Source: Pseudomonadota bacterium (GTDB lineage Bacteria; Pseudomonadota; Gammaproteobacteria; Burkholderiales; Ga0077523). From it: a stretch of 45,418 nt of DNA. The stretch spans positions 1 to 45,418 of the forward strand of contig CAUJJX010000021.1 of the NCBI GenBank assembly GCA_963205165.1. The letters are read 5' to 3'. Shown in pieces: positions 28,872 through 36,845 of this stretch. A program made the translations under genes and the position numbers. The stretch's first letter is position 1; the number at the start of each line of letters is the position of its first letter. The notes beneath the pieces are model-generated. The model did not search any database. It had not been told where the DNA came from and was given only the letters and a program-made list of their open reading frames with translations.

Positions 28872-29843
28872 CTACTTGATGGCCACCGGGTTGACGATCA
28901 TCTGCACCGCACCCGTCAGGCGGGCCGCGCCGAGTGTGAAGAACACCTCGTAGGCGCCGTCCTTCACGAGCGGTTCGACGTTCATCGTCTCGAGGATGTA
29001 GATCCCGTTGTGCTGCAGCAGGATCTGGTGGACCTCGAAGACGCCGACGCCCTTCTCGAACGGTACGGCCTCGACGCCCCAGGTGTCGGCGCCGACGGCA
29101 GCGACACCCTTCTCGACGAGGTACAGCGCGCCGCCCTTGCTCAGGCCGGGCTCGACGGACCCGAACTTCTTGGGATCGGTCGCGAGCACCTTCAGCCAGC
29201 CCGTGTGGAGGATGACGATGTCGCCCTTCTCGATCGACTTGATGCCCTGGCGCTTCATCGCGCCTTCGATCTCCTTGACGTTGATCGGCGTGCCCTCGGG
29301 CAGGAACTCGACGCCCATCAGGCCGGCGATGTCGAGGATGATGGCCTTGGTGGCGATCGCCGGCATCGTTTCGACGCCGTACTTCGTGAGACCCGTGATC
29401 TTCGCGAAGTCCTCGCCCTTCGCGCAGTTGTAGTAGACGCTCTCGGTCCCGATGTGGCCGAAACCGTCGATCTGGGAACCGACGCCGTTCCAGCCCATCA
29501 CGATGTCGTCGTTGTACGAGAGCTTGTTGTCACCGAACGTGACGCCGTTGACCTGACCCGGCTGCACGACCGTCACCGAGTAGTTGCGCGGCGGGTAGGC
29601 CGGCGTCGCGCGGTTCGTCTCGATGCCGAGCTTGTAGACCTTGCCCTTCGTGACCAGCTTCATCGCCGCCAGCGTCTTCTCGGGCGTGACGTAATTCATG
29701 TTCCCGATCTGGTCGTCCTTGCCCCACTTCGACGGCTTGCACTCCGCACCGTGGTCGTGGGCCATCACGCCGGCGGAGAACGCCAGCGCCGCGCACAGGG
29801 CGGACAATTTCACGAACGACTTCATTCCGATGTTCTTCGACAT
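28872..29843 (-). CDS. Exported cyclase-family protein
   Basis: 323 residues with a signal peptide (MKSFVKLSALCAALAFSAGVMA). It matches the cyclase family (PF04199) that includes kynurenine formamidase and isatin hydrolase: DDQIGNMNYVTPEKT, GDIVILHTGWL, GADTWGVEAVPF, EVHQILLQHNGIYILETMN. The metal motif HxGTHxDxPxH is replaced by NGVGSQIDGFGHIG, so the first two His ligands are Asn and Gln; variants of this form exist in the family, and activity is uncertain. ATG 29843 has GGAGAG upstream. Periplasmic hydrolase of an amide or lactam is a guess. Confidence 0.85.
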   Translation of the reverse strand: MSKNIGMKSFVKLSALCAALAFSAGVMAHDHGAECKPSKWGKDDQIGNMNYVTPEKTLAAMKLVTKGKVYKLGIETNRATPAYPPRNYSVTVVQPGQVNGVTFGDNKLSYNDDIVMGWNGVGSQIDGFGHIGTESVYYNCAKGEDFAKITGLTKYGVETMPAIATKAIILDIAGLMGVEFLPEGTPINVKEIEGAMKRQGIKSIEKGDIVILHTGWLKVLATDPKKFGSVEPGLSKGGALYLVEKGVAAVGADTWGVEAVPFEKGVGVFEVHQILLQHNGIYILETMNVEPLVKDGAYEVFFTLGAARLTGAVQMIVNPVAIK

Positions 29844-30142
29844 GAATGCTCTCTCCACTCGATCCCAGGAAGGCGCCTGTATTTGGCGCTCGGCCCGTGC
29901 GGTGCGGAAGCCTTCTCCGATGACGTGCGGGGCGGTCGCGTCCCCGATCCTTCCTGATCGTTGTTCGGCGTGCGAGGACGCGCGGATGCTAGCAACGGAC
30001 ACCGCGGGAACGCCCGTACTTCCGTCGCTGCGCTGCGGCACGCGGACCGCTGCGGACCCGTCGCGACAAGTGAAAACGCACAGCGGGGACGAAGCCCGCT
30101 AAACTGCCCGGTTGCTTCGTCACCCGGGGGCACATCGCCCGC
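29844..30142. other. Divergent intergenic region
   Basis: 299 bp between the cyclase-family gene (-) and the SNF2 gene (+). A possible -10 box TAAACT lies at 30100-30105 for the plus strand with no convincing -35. No repeat, terminator or open frame of note. Confidence 0.5.
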
Positions 30143-33100
30143 ATGAAAGCCGTCCGCATCGTCCGCCGCGACCTCGATCGCAACCTGCCGCCCGAATTCA
30201 TCCAGCGGGGTCAGGCCTATGCGCGCCAGGGCCGCGTCTCCGACCTCGTCGGGCATCCGGACCAGGGACGCTTCGTCGCGCGCGTGAAGGGCTCGGAGAA
30301 GCTGCCCTACGCCGTCGAGATCCAGGTGTTGGCGGGCAGCGGCGGTGCGCGCATCCAGGGCCGATGCACATGCCCCGTGGGGATGAACTGCAAGCACGTC
30401 GCGGCCGTGCTCTTCGCGGTGCTCGGCGATGCCGGTGATGTCGACGACGTTGCCCCGGCCGGCTGGGGGCTCGCCACCGCGCTCGCGCGGCCCGAGGTCC
30501 GTCGCGTGGTCGCCGCGCCGCTGCCGGGCAAGTGGGAGATGTGGCTCGACGAGGCGACCGAGGCCCTCGAGCCCGAACCGGAATTCGAGTCGCCCGTGTC
30601 CGGCCAGCGGCTCTTCTACCTCTTCGATCTCACGTCCGGCGTGCAGCGGCCGGGCCTGCGGGTGCGCCTCGTGAGCGCGCGGCCCCGCAAGGCCGGCGGA
30701 TTCACGGCGCCGGTGCCGTGGCACAGCGCCCGGACGGCGATCGTCGATCCGCCGCGCTTCGTGCAGCCCGAGGACGTGCGCCTGCTGCGCCGCCTGATGA
30801 TCGACGCGAACATGCCCTTCGAGTCGGAGTTCGTCCTGCGGGGCGAGGCCGGCGCGGTCCTGCTGCCGGACCTCCTCGCGACCGGCCGTTGCCACTTCGG
30901 CGACATCGATTCGCCAGCCCTCGTCCCCGGCGAAGTGCGGCAGGGCAATCCGCGCTGGCAGGCCGAGCCCAACGGCGACCAGCGACTCGTCTGGGCCGCC
31001 GAGCCGCCCTTCACGCACCTCCTGCCGCTCGCGCCGCCGTGGTACGTCGACGTCGAGCGCTCGGCGTGCGGTCCGCTCGGGACCGGCCTGCCTGCCCGCG
31101 TCGCGGGTCTGCTCGGGACGATGCCCAAGGTCGATTCGGATCACGTCGGCACGGTGCGCGCGGCCATCGAGAACCGCCTGCCCGACATCGAGCTGCCGCT
31201 GCCCGGCGTGCCGCACGAGGAGGACATGTCCGACCTCGCGCCGGTGCCCTGCCTGCGCCTCGTGTCGCTCGAACCGAATCGTCGCGGCTACCGCGTCACG
31301 GCCGAGCCGCTGAACCTCGCGGTGCTGCGCTTCGACTACCGCGGCACCCGCGTCGGACCCGCCGATCCGGGCCTCGTCCGGCAGTTCGACGGTGGCGTGC
31401 TGCGCCGCATCCGCCGCGACGGCACGGCCGAGAAGACGTTGCGCGCCGAGCTTCTCAGGGAAGGCCTCGCGCCGGCCCGCGACACCGTGCCGGGGCTGCC
31501 GGAGGAGTACGAGCACGAGTACGTCTTCGCGCGCCCGGAAGACTGGATCCGCTTCGTCTGCGACCGCGTCCCGGTGCTGCGCGACGCAGGCTGGATCGTC
31601 GAGTACGACGACGGATTCGACTATCGCCCGGTCGAGGCCGGCGAATGGCACGCCGAGATCGTCGACACGGGCAACGACTGGTTCGACGTGAGTCTCGGCG
31701 TCGACGTCGAGGGCCGTCGCATCGATCTGCTGCCGGTCGTGATGTCGGTGCTCAAGACCCGACCCGACCTGACCGCGGAGGGCGCCGACGGCATGGTTGC
31801 CGTGCGCCTCCCGGACGGCCGGATCCTGCCGGTGCCCGTCGAGCGTGTCCGGCCGGTCGTCGCGATCCTCGACGAGCTGCTCGAATCGTCGAGCGGCCCG
31901 AAGATCCGGATGCGCCGTCTCGACGCCGCGCGCATCGGCGCACTCGAACGCACGGGTGTCCTGCAGTGGCACGGTGGCGAGGCCGTCCGCGGATTCGCCG
32001 ACCGGCTGATGGCCTTCGAGGGCATCGCGCCCGTCGCCGCGCCGGAAGGTTTCCTCGCGACGCTGCGGCCCTACCAGGAGGCCGGGCTCGCGTGGCTGCA
32101 GTTCCTGCGCGAGTACGAGGTCGGCGGGATCCTCGCGGACGACATGGGCCTCGGCAAGACGATCCAGGCGCTCGCGCACATCCTCACCGAGAAGCGCGCC
32201 GGGCGGCTCGACCGGCCGGCCCTGATCGTCGCGCCGACGAGCGTCGTCCCGAACTGGCGTGCGGAAGCGGCGAAGTTCGCGCCCGATCTCGTCGTGCACG
32301 TGTCGCACGGGTTGAAGCGCAAGGAATCCCTCGACCGCATCGGCGAGGCCGATCTCGTCATCACGACGTATCCGCTGCTGTCGCGCGATCGCGAAGTGCT
32401 CGGCGAGCAGGAGTTCCACCTGCTGATCCTCGACGAGGCGCAGCAGATCAAGAACGCCCACACGCAGGCCGCGAACGTCGTCCGGACGATGAAGGCGCGC
32501 CACCGGCTGTGCCTCACCGGGACGCCGCTCGAGAATCACCTCGGCGAACTCTGGTCGCTGTTCCACTTCCTGATGCCGGGATTCCTCGGCGACGGCGCGA
32601 GCTTCCGTCGCACATATCGCACGCCGATCGAGAAGCACGCCGACGAGGGGCGGCGCGCGAGTCTCGAGCGCCGGGTGCGGCCCTTCCTGCTGCGCCGGAC
32701 GAAGGAACAGGTCGCGGCCGACCTTCCGCCGAAGACCGAGATCGTGCGGTTCGTCGAACTCCACGGCGACCAGCGCGAGCTGTACGAGACGGTGCGCGCG
32801 ACCGTCGACGATCGCGTGCGCCGCGAGATCTCGGCCCGCGGTCTCGCGCAGAGCCAGATCGTCGTGCTCGATGCACTGTTGAAACTGCGGCAGGTGTGCT
32901 GCGATCCGCGGCTCGTGAAGCTCGACGTCGCCCGGAAGATCGAAGGGTCCGCGAAGCTCGAGCTGCTGTTCGAGATGCTCGACGAGCTGATCGCGGAGGG
33001 CCGCCGCGTGCTGCTCTTCTCGCAGTTCACCGAGATGCTCGGGCTCATCGAGCAGGAACTCGCGGAGCGCGGCATCGCGTACGTGAAACTGACGGGCGAC

Positions 33101-33460
33101 ACCCAGGACCGCGAGCGGCCGGTGCGCGAATTCCAGGAAGGCCGGGTGCCGCTGTTCCTGATCAGCCTGAAGGCCGGCGGCACGGGCCTCAACCTCACGG
33201 CGGCCGACACGGTCATCCACTACGACCCGTGGTGGAACCCGGCCGTCGAGCGCCAGGCGACCGACCGCGCGCACCGCATCGGCCAGGACCGCCCCGTGTT
33301 CGTCTACAAGCTGATCGTGACCGGCAGCGTGGAAGAGAAGATCGCGGCGCTGCAGGCCCAGAAGGCGGCGCTCGCCGAGGCGATCCTGGGCGAGCCCGGC
33401 AAGGTCACGGCGCCGCTCGGTCCGGACGACATCGCGGCGCTGTTCGAGCCGCTGGAGTAG
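30143..33460 (+). CDS. SWIM zinc-finger SNF2-type helicase
   Basis: 1105 residues. N-terminal SWIM zinc finger C75-x-C77-x5-C83-x-H85 (CTCPVGMNCKH), a long middle region without recognised motifs, then SNF2 helicase domains. Walker A is DDMGLGKT (Lys672), Walker B DEAQ (LLILDEAQQIKN), then LTGTPLENHLGELWSLFHFL, SQFTEMLGLIEQEL and SLKAGGTGLNLTAADTVIHYDPWWNPAVERQATDRAHRIGQ. SNF2 ATPases translocate on duplex DNA and remodel protein-DNA complexes; bacterial examples are linked to transcription-complex recycling or DNA repair. It is alone, without the nuclease partners of defence islands, so a housekeeping role is likelier. Confidence 0.93.
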   Translation: MKAVRIVRRDLDRNLPPEFIQRGQAYARQGRVSDLVGHPDQGRFVARVKGSEKLPYAVEIQVLAGSGGARIQGRCTCPVGMNCKHVAAVLFAVLGDAGDVDDVAPAGWGLATALARPEVRRVVAAPLPGKWEMWLDEATEALEPEPEFESPVSGQRLFYLFDLTSGVQRPGLRVRLVSARPRKAGGFTAPVPWHSARTAIVDPPRFVQPEDVRLLRRLMIDANMPFESEFVLRGEAGAVLLPDLLATGRCHFGDIDSPALVPGEVRQGNPRWQAEPNGDQRLVWAAEPPFTHLLPLAPPWYVDVERSACGPLGTGLPARVAGLLGTMPKVDSDHVGTVRAAIENRLPDIELPLPGVPHEEDMSDLAPVPCLRLVSLEPNRRGYRVTAEPLNLAVLRFDYRGTRVGPADPGLVRQFDGGVLRRIRRDGTAEKTLRAELLREGLAPARDTVPGLPEEYEHEYVFARPEDWIRFVCDRVPVLRDAGWIVEYDDGFDYRPVEAGEWHAEIVDTGNDWFDVSLGVDVEGRRIDLLPVVMSVLKTRPDLTAEGADGMVAVRLPDGRILPVPVERVRPVVAILDELLESSSGPKIRMRRLDAARIGALERTGVLQWHGGEAVRGFADRLMAFEGIAPVAAPEGFLATLRPYQEAGLAWLQFLREYEVGGILADDMGLGKTIQALAHILTEKRAGRLDRPALIVAPTSVVPNWRAEAAKFAPDLVVHVSHGLKRKESLDRIGEADLVITTYPLLSRDREVLGEQEFHLLILDEAQQIKNAHTQAANVVRTMKARHRLCLTGTPLENHLGELWSLFHFLMPGFLGDGASFRRTYRTPIEKHADEGRRASLERRVRPFLLRRTKEQVAADLPPKTEIVRFVELHGDQRELYETVRATVDDRVRREISARGLAQSQIVVLDALLKLRQVCCDPRLVKLDVARKIEGSAKLELLFEMLDELIAEGRRVLLFSQFTEMLGLIEQELAERGIAYVKLTGDTQDRERPVREFQEGRVPLFLISLKAGGTGLNLTAADTVIHYDPWWNPAVERQATDRAHRIGQDRPVFVYKLIVTGSVEEKIAALQAQKAALAEAILGEPGKVTAPLGPDDIAALFEPLE

Positions 33461-33560
33461 GGCCTGTCCGCACGCAGCCGTCGTGTGAACAGGCGCTGCC
33501 GGTCGCGTGGCCGTTCCGGGGCGGCTTGCAGTCCGATCCGGAACGCGGGCCCTGCGTCGA

Positions 33561-34124
33561 CTACTTCGCGGCCGGTGCCGGTGCCGGCGCGGGTGCCGCG
33601 GCGGGCGGCGGCGCGTCCATCTTGATGCCCTTCTCCGCGAACCGCACCTTCAGCCGCTGGTCGAGCTTCGGTCCGAGGCCCTGCGCCCACTGCTGGCCCA
33701 CCTGCATCGATTCGCGCGTGAGCAGCGGCAGCGATGCGACGAGCTTCTTGCCGAGCGGGCTCGCGTAGAACTTCAGCAGGCCGCGCACGTCCTCCTGCGA
33801 GAGGTACTTGTTGTACAGCGGGACCACCTGGTCGATGTAGCCGCCCTTGCGGGTCATCTCCTCGCCGACCAGCTTGTTCACTTCCTCGTTCACGATCGTG
33901 TAGGCCTCGGGCGGCAGGTCGGGGCGGCGCGCCTTCATCGCCTTCGAGAACTGCATCACGATCGATTGCGAGAGCACCTGCGAGAACTGGAGCACGCCCG
34001 TGGCGTCCATCAGCCTGCGGGTCTCGGCGGCGCGGTCGGACGCCGGCGCGTCCTCGGCGAAGGCGGGGGCCGCGAGTGCGGTGCCGAATGCTGCGATGGC
34101 GACGAGGGCCGTGAGTTTCTTCAT
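33561..34124 (-). CDS. DUF2059 exported protein
   Basis: 187 residues. Signal peptide KKLTALVAIAAFGTALAAPAFA, then the DUF2059 helical region (RRLMDATGVLQFSQVLSQSIV … YIDQVVPLYNKYLSQEDVRGLLKFYASPLGKKLVASLP). The C-terminal tail is Pro/Ala repeats (APAPAPAPAAK). Periplasmic, of unknown function. ATG 34124 has AGGAATCCCC before it. Confidence 0.88.
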   Translation of the reverse strand: MKKLTALVAIAAFGTALAAPAFAEDAPASDRAAETRRLMDATGVLQFSQVLSQSIVMQFSKAMKARRPDLPPEAYTIVNEEVNKLVGEEMTRKGGYIDQVVPLYNKYLSQEDVRGLLKFYASPLGKKLVASLPLLTRESMQVGQQWAQGLGPKLDQRLKVRFAEKGIKMDAPPPAAAPAPAPAPAAK

Positions 34125-34150
34125 GGGGATTCCTGAGGAGGGGGGCGGTG

Positions 34151-34178
34151 CCACGCGGATCGGCTTCGATCCGCGTGG
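34151..34178. terminator. Perfect 12-bp hairpin between minus-strand genes
   Basis: CCACGCGGATCG-GCTT-CGATCCGCGTGG, a perfect 12-bp stem with a 4-nt loop, lies 22-49 bp after the stop of the 34200-35198 gene and 27 bp upstream of the DUF2059 ATG. No T tract follows on the minus strand, so it may be a weak terminator, an RNA-processing or stability element, or a protein-binding palindrome. Confidence 0.55.
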
Positions 34179-34199
34179 CCTCCGTCGTGGTGACTGGTG

Positions 34200-35198
34200 C
34201 TAGACCAGCTTGACGAGCTGCTTGCCGAAGTTGCGACCGGCGAGCAGGCCGATGAACGCGGCCGGCGCGCTGCGCAGACCATCGGCCACGGTCTCGCGAT
34301 ACTTGAGCCTGCCCGACGCGACGAGGGAGCCGAGCTGCGCGATGGCGCGCGGGTAGAGATCCTGACGGTCGAAGACGATGAAGCCCTGAAGCTTCACGCG
34401 GTTGACGAGCAGCGAACGCATCATGCGCACGCCGTAGGCCTCGGGCAGGTTGTAGTCCGCGATCATTCCGCACAGCGCGACGCGCGAGAACGGGTTGAGC
34501 AGGCGGAAGACGGTGTCCATCGTGACACCGCCGACGTTCTCGAAATACGCGTCGATGCCGGCCGGGCACGCGGCCTTGAGATCCTGGTAGAGGTTGCCGG
34601 CCTTGTAGTCGACGCACGCGTCGAAGCCGAGTTCGTCGACGACGTACGCGCATTTCTCCTTGCCGCCCGCAATGCCGACGGCGCGGCAGCCCTGCATCTT
34701 CGCGAGCTGGCCGACGATCGCGCCGACGGCGCCCGACGCCGCCGACACGACGACGGTCTCGCCGCACTTCGGTGCGCAATGTTCGAGCAGGCCGATCCAG
34801 GCGGTCGCGCCGGGCATGCCGACGGCGCCGAGATACGCGGACAGCGGGACGAGCTTCGGATCGACCTTCGCGAGGCCGTCGCCGTTCGACACGGCGTAGT
34901 GCTGCCAGCCCAGCGAGCCGACGATGAAATCGCCGACGGCGAACTTCGGGTTCTGGGAAGCGATCACTTCGCCGACGGTGCCGCCCACCATGACCTCGCC
35001 GATCTCGACGGACGCGGCGTACGACTTCGAGGCCGCCATCCGGCCGCGCATGTACGGATCGAGCGAGAGCCAGTGGTTGCGCACGAGGATCTGTCCCGGG
35101 CCGGCGGTCGGGATGTCGCGCTCGACGATCTCGAAGTTCGCTTCGGTGACTTCGCCGGTCGGGCGGTTCGCGAGGAGGACCTGCAGGTTCTTGCTCAT
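34200..35198 (-). CDS. NADP-dependent oxidoreductase (CurA/PTGR-like)
   Basis: 332 residues. Medium-chain dehydrogenase/reductase of the zinc-free alkenal/one oxidoreductase group: NHWLSLDPYMRGRM near the N-terminus, GMPGATAWIGLLEHCAPKCGETVVVSAASGAVGAIVGQLAKMQGC (cofactor domain), GIDAYFENVGG and LQGFIVFDRQ. Family members reduce C=C bonds of enones (leukotriene B4 dehydrogenase, curcumin reductase). ATG 35198 gives the usual MSKNLQVLLANRP start. Followed by DUF2059 on the same strand. Confidence 0.92.
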   Translation of the reverse strand: MSKNLQVLLANRPTGEVTEANFEIVERDIPTAGPGQILVRNHWLSLDPYMRGRMAASKSYAASVEIGEVMVGGTVGEVIASQNPKFAVGDFIVGSLGWQHYAVSNGDGLAKVDPKLVPLSAYLGAVGMPGATAWIGLLEHCAPKCGETVVVSAASGAVGAIVGQLAKMQGCRAVGIAGGKEKCAYVVDELGFDACVDYKAGNLYQDLKAACPAGIDAYFENVGGVTMDTVFRLLNPFSRVALCGMIADYNLPEAYGVRMMRSLLVNRVKLQGFIVFDRQDLYPRAIAQLGSLVASGRLKYRETVADGLRSAPAAFIGLLAGRNFGKQLVKLV

Positions 35199-35452
35199 GG
35201 CGGCATCGGTCTCGGGGAGGGGAGCCCGGATTCTAGGGCCAGTTCGCGCGGGGGATGCCAGCTGGATCGACGGCGCGGATGCATCGCGCGCGGCGCGTGC
35301 GGCAGCGGCGTCGCACGAGCGGCGAATCCCCGCGTCGCGGTCGGGTGGTCCGACGGAGGCGACTGCATGCGGATGATCCGCGACGTCCGCCCGCGTTTGG
35401 CGCCCGGCAGCGCCGTGCGTACCATCGCCCCGCACCCACTCCGAGGTCCGTC

Positions 35453-35773
35453 ATGGTCTATGCGCTGAACGTCTTCAACTTCGTCCCCGGCAAGGAGAGC
35501 CAGTACCGCGACTACAGCGTGCTGGCCGGCCGGCTCATCTACGGCTTCGGCGGCAAGGTCGTCTCGAGCGGGTGGCAACCGATCCGCCGGATGCACGAGG
35601 ACCGCGAGCGGCGACAGATGATCGTCGTCGAGTTCCCGAGCGAAGCCGTGTTCCAGCAGTTCATCGACGAGGCCGAGAAGCAGGACATCCACCGCCTGCG
35701 CGAGGAATCGACGACCGACTACATCTGGACGCTGTACGAACCGTGGGACCTGCGGGCGTGGGTGAAGGCGTAG
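35453..35773 (+). CDS. DUF1330-like small protein
   Basis: 106 residues, resembling the ferredoxin-like dimeric alpha/beta-barrel families DUF1330/NIPSNAP (MVYALNVFNFVPGKESQYRDYS … MIVVEFPSEAVFQQFIDEAEKQDIHRLREESTTDYIWTLYE). No catalytic residues are obvious; function unknown. It starts 254 bp from the divergent oxidoreductase gene. The same frame extends further upstream without homology. Confidence 0.75.
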   Translation: MVYALNVFNFVPGKESQYRDYSVLAGRLIYGFGGKVVSSGWQPIRRMHEDRERRQMIVVEFPSEAVFQQFIDEAEKQDIHRLREESTTDYIWTLYEPWDLRAWVKA

Positions 35774-35782
35774 GTTTTCGTC

Positions 35783-35874
35783 GGTCGGATCAGCGCGCAG
35801 CGCGTAATCCGACGCCATCGCTCGCGCCACCGTCCGCGTCGGTTTACGCGGCTCACGCCGCTGATCCGACCTAC
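35783..35874. repeat. REP-like composite element
   Basis: Two hairpins, GTCGGAT…ATCCGAC at 35784-35813 and a slightly mismatched one at 35838-35870, flank the conserved spacer (reverse orientation). It is followed at 35886-35905 by the linker seen at 36-56 and two heptamers. Confidence 0.85.
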
Positions 35875-35907
35875 CCGTCTGCATCGGTCGCCGCGAAGCG
35901 AGCGATC

Positions 35908-35921
35908 TAACGCCCAACGCC
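35908..35921. repeat. Two heptamer units
   Basis: TAACGCC then CAACGCC, placed directly after the REP-like composite and linker and 15 bp before the hydrolase ATG. It is a short version of the 61-141 array with the same neighbours in the same order. Confidence 0.8.
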
Positions 35922-35936
35922 CGAATTCGAGAGCCC

Positions 35937-36635
35937 ATGACTCCCCTGATCCTCCTCCCCGGCCTGCTCTGTGACGCCGCCCTCTGGGCGCCGCAGCGCG
36001 CGGCCCTCGCCGACGTGGCCGACTGCCACGTTCCCGATCTCACGCGCGACGACACGATGGCCGCGATGGCGCGGCGGGTTCTCGACGAGGCCCCGTTCGA
36101 GCGCTTCGCGCTGGCGGGTTTCTCGATGGGCGGGTACTGCGCCCTCGAACTGATGCGCCAGGCGCCGGAGCGCGTCACGCGGCTCGCGCTGCTCGACACG
36201 TCCCCGCACACCGACACGCCGGAGCGCCGCGAGGAACGTCTGCGCTTCATCGAACTCGCGCAGGGCGACGGCTTCGTCCCGATCACGCGGGTGATGGTCC
36301 CGTTCCTCGTGCACCCCGACCGCGTGAACGACGAGCCGCTCGTGCGCGTCGTCCGCGAGATGGGCGTGCACGTGGGCGCCGCGGCGTACGTGCGGCAGCA
36401 GCGGGCGATCATGTCGCGCGTCGACAGCGTGCCGCACCTCGGCGCGATCCATTGTCCGACGCTCGTGCTGTGCGGCGCGCAGGACACCCGCACCGTGCCC
36501 GCCGACCACGACACGATGGCGCGGGAGATCCGCGGCGCGCGTCAGGTCTCGATCCCGGACTGCGGACACATGGCGCCGCTGGAACGTCCCGAGGCCGTGA
36601 GTGCGGCGCTGCGGGACTGGCTGACCTGGAACTGA
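35937..36635 (+). CDS. Alpha/beta-fold hydrolase
   Basis: 232 residues. PLILLPGLLCDAALW is the oxyanion strand, the nucleophile Ser is in LAGFSMGGYCALEL, the acid Asp in LCGAQDTRTVP and the base His in DCGHMAPLERPEAVS. Resembles small BioH/3-oxoadipate enol-lactonase-type esterases; the substrate is unknown. The ATG lies in GAGCCCATGA immediately after heptamer repeats. Probably monocistronic, since a strong promoter and leader begin just after it. Confidence 0.85.
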   Translation: MTPLILLPGLLCDAALWAPQRAALADVADCHVPDLTRDDTMAAMARRVLDEAPFERFALAGFSMGGYCALELMRQAPERVTRLALLDTSPHTDTPERREERLRFIELAQGDGFVPITRVMVPFLVHPDRVNDEPLVRVVREMGVHVGAAAYVRQQRAIMSRVDSVPHLGAIHCPTLVLCGAQDTRTVPADHDTMAREIRGARQVSIPDCGHMAPLERPEAVSAALRDWLTWN

Positions 36636-36689
36636 CCGGTCTTACGGCGTGAGTCCGGATGACGCCGATCGCGTTGCGCCTGCCCTTCG

Positions 36690-36719
36690 TTGACCCGATT
36701 TTTCGCGCTGTGCTATAAG
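36690..36719 (+). promoter_or_regulatory. Strong sigma70-type promoter
   Basis: TTGACC (36690-36695) and TATAAG (36714-36719) with an 18-bp spacer, the best consensus promoter noticed in the window. It would start an RNA near 36726 that runs through three hairpins before the aminotransferase ATG at 36846. Confidence 0.75.
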
Positions 36720-36725
36720 CCGGCG

Positions 36726-36830
36726 CTCTGAATTGCAGCCCGTCCGGACCACGGACGGGCGCCCTCCCGACCGGGCCTCGGTCGGGAGAACCTGCACGGC
36801 GGGTGCGCGCGAGCGACCCGCTTTTTCGTT
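36726..36830 (+). promoter_or_regulatory. Three-hairpin leader with terminator (attenuator or sRNA)
   Basis: Between a strong promoter and the aminotransferase start lie three consecutive stems. 36738-36760 is GCCCGTCC/GGACGGGC. 36764-36788 is CTCCCGACCG/CGGTCGGGAG. 36799-36821 is GCGGGT-G-CGC-GCGA-GCG-ACCCGC with a GNRA loop, followed by TTTTTCGTTT: an intrinsic terminator ending ~20 nt before the start codon. GGAGG at 36833-36837 is the ribosome site. No start codon for a leader peptide was found. It is either a conditional terminator (riboswitch or protein-responsive) for the aminotransferase or a free ~100-nt RNA. It matches no riboswitch class I can recognise. Confidence 0.65.
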
Positions 36831-36845
36831 TCCGGAGGATTCCCC

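Noticed and set aside
30143..33460. SNF2 helicase as part of an anti-phage defence system
   Set aside because: No nuclease, methyltransferase or other defence gene is adjacent; SWIM-SNF2 proteins of this size are common stand-alone genes.
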